A DNA stretch of 64,000 nt, taken from the NCBI GenBank assembly GCA_001899205.1, contig MKVL01000038.1:63938-127937 (forward strand). The letters run 5' to 3'. Below are positions 63,280-64,000 of this stretch, piece by piece. Made by a program: the position numbers and the translations under genes. The stretch is from Mesorhizobium sp. 65-26. Lineage in GTDB: Bacteria; Pseudomonadota; Alphaproteobacteria; Rhizobiales; Rhizobiaceae. The first letter of the stretch is position 1; every line of letters starts with the position of its first letter. The notes under the pieces were generated by a model. The model searched no databases and was not told the DNA's origin. It saw nothing but the letters and a program-made list of their open reading frames with translations.

Positions 63280-64000
63280 TCAGGTGGTGAGCGGCTGGAA
63301 CCGGCCCGGCGGCGAAGCCGCGAGTTCCTGCCAGTCGATCTCCTCCTCCAGCCGATGATAGGCCTCGTCGCCGATGGTGCCGTTGCGGCGCAACTCTTCG
63401 AGCGTGTCGCGCTGCCGGTTGATGGCATAGAGGCGCAACCGGTCGTACTCCGTCGCCGCCTGCGCATCCCCAGGGCTTTCCGCGACCAGGCGCTGGGCTT
63501 CGTACTGTTCCCGCACGACGGCGGCGGCGGCCGAGGTCTTGCGGCTCAACACGTCGAGCGCGGCCTGCATGACGGCAACGCGCGCCTGGGCGACTTCGCG
63601 GTCGACGGTCGTATCCGGCTCGAAATTCAGCAGGCGTAGCAAGGGCTTCAGGCTCATGCCCTGCAGCACCAGCGTGCCGAGGACGACCGCGAAGGCGGCC
63701 AGAACGATTGGGTCACGACCAGGGAAATTGGCGGGCAACGCGAAAGCCACCACCAACGTCACCAACCCGCGCATGCCACACCAGCCGACGAGCACGGCGC
63801 CGCGAAACGTCGGCGCGTCTCGCCTTCGTCCTTCGCCGTCGAAGCGGCCGAACCGCCGGATGACCGCAACGTAACCCAGAACCCAGACGAGGCGCGCTAC
63901 CACGACGGCAAGCAGCACCGTCGCCGCGAAGAGAAATGCCTCGCCCTGCCCCTCCCCGGACAGACGGCCGACGATCGACCGTGCCTGCAGGCCCATCAGC
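63280..64000 (-). CDS. CPA1-family Na+/H+ antiporter, C-terminal part (5' end outside window)
   Basis: The frame is open through the end of the window. Visible are the last membrane segments (FLFAATVLLAVVVARLVWVLGYVAVI; GAVLVGWCGMRGLVTLVVAFALP, the conserved CPA1 block; IVLAAFAVVLGTLVLQGMSL) and a ~110-residue cytoplasmic tail with charged helices (DREVAQARVAVMQAALDVLSRKT, RLYAINRQRDTLEELRRNG). It matches the YjcE/NhaP-like antiporters with C-terminal helices. Confidence 0.88.
   Translation of the reverse strand, partial: LMGLQARSIVGRLSGEGQGEAFLFAATVLLAVVVARLVWVLGYVAVIRRFGRFDGEGRRRDAPTFRGAVLVGWCGMRGLVTLVVAFALPANFPGRDPIVLAAFAVVLGTLVLQGMSLKPLLRLLNFEPDTTVDREVAQARVAVMQAALDVLSRKTSAAAAVVREQYEAQRLVAESPGDAQAATEYDRLRLYAINRQRDTLEELRRNGTIGDEAYHRLEEEIDWQELAASPPGRFQPLTT

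Overview
The window reads as chromosomal DNA of a rhizobium-type alphaproteobacterium, most likely Mesorhizobium or a close Phyllobacteriaceae relative (inference). The basis is high GC, the gene order hisN - mmgR - hutG - cpdR known from Sinorhizobium-type chromosomes, alphaproteobacterial gltB/gltD, and several families of short palindromic intergenic repeats of the kind common in Mesorhizobium.

Layout. 1-11.8 kb holds envelope and housekeeping genes: the end of a 5'-nucleotidase with a LysM tail, ferrochelatase, an SPFH/NfeD pair, arabinose-5-phosphate isomerase, an outer-membrane barrel, galU, a lytic transglycosylase, a DUF459 protein that has lost key SGNH residues, and a LysR regulator. 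12.1-15.6 kb is a small cluster: quinone-oxidoreductase-like enzyme, 2-oxo-acid hydratase, orphan peptide-type binding protein. 15.7-22.1 kb is glutamate synthase. 22.5-28.8 kb carries threonine aldolase, a small heat-shock gene with a sigma32-like promoter and a ROSE-like leader, a hydrolase, hisN, the small RNA mmgR, hutG and cpdR.

28.9-39.2 kb is a 10.3-kb element integrated in the 3' half of a tRNA-Val(GAC) gene. It is bounded by a 48-bp duplication of the tRNA end and carries candidate integrase arm sites just inside both ends. From right to left it encodes a small protein, a replication-initiator-like protein with four palindromic iteron-like repeats inside its gene, a zinc-finger protein, an 82-aa protein, an HK97-type major capsid protein, a tail spike with an SGNH esterase domain, a hexapeptide acyltransferase, small accessory proteins, an excisionase-like protein and a tyrosine integrase. 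No terminase, portal or head protease is visible. This looks like a capsid- and spike-bearing phage satellite, or a sharply reduced prophage, and is the most unusual part of the window.

39.4-43.2 kb contains a DUF1236 protein and a surface-glycan group (Stf0 sulfotransferase, fucosyltransferase-like protein, GDP-L-fucose synthase). 43.5-61.3 kb is a large catabolic locus. A LacI regulator with two matching operators sits divergently from a DUF993 gene and heads a same-strand series: Gfo/Idh oxidoreductase, CoA-transferase, enoyl-CoA hydratase, aldehyde dehydrogenase, a hexose-type ABC transporter, two GMC oxidoreductases, an SDR, a Dabb protein and an MFS carrier. Together they suggest uptake of a hexose or glycoside, its oxidation, carbon-chain cleavage and CoA-linked breakdown; the substrate is not known. 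The window ends with an EamA transporter, an EEP-family hydrolase and the 3' part of a CPA1 antiporter gene.
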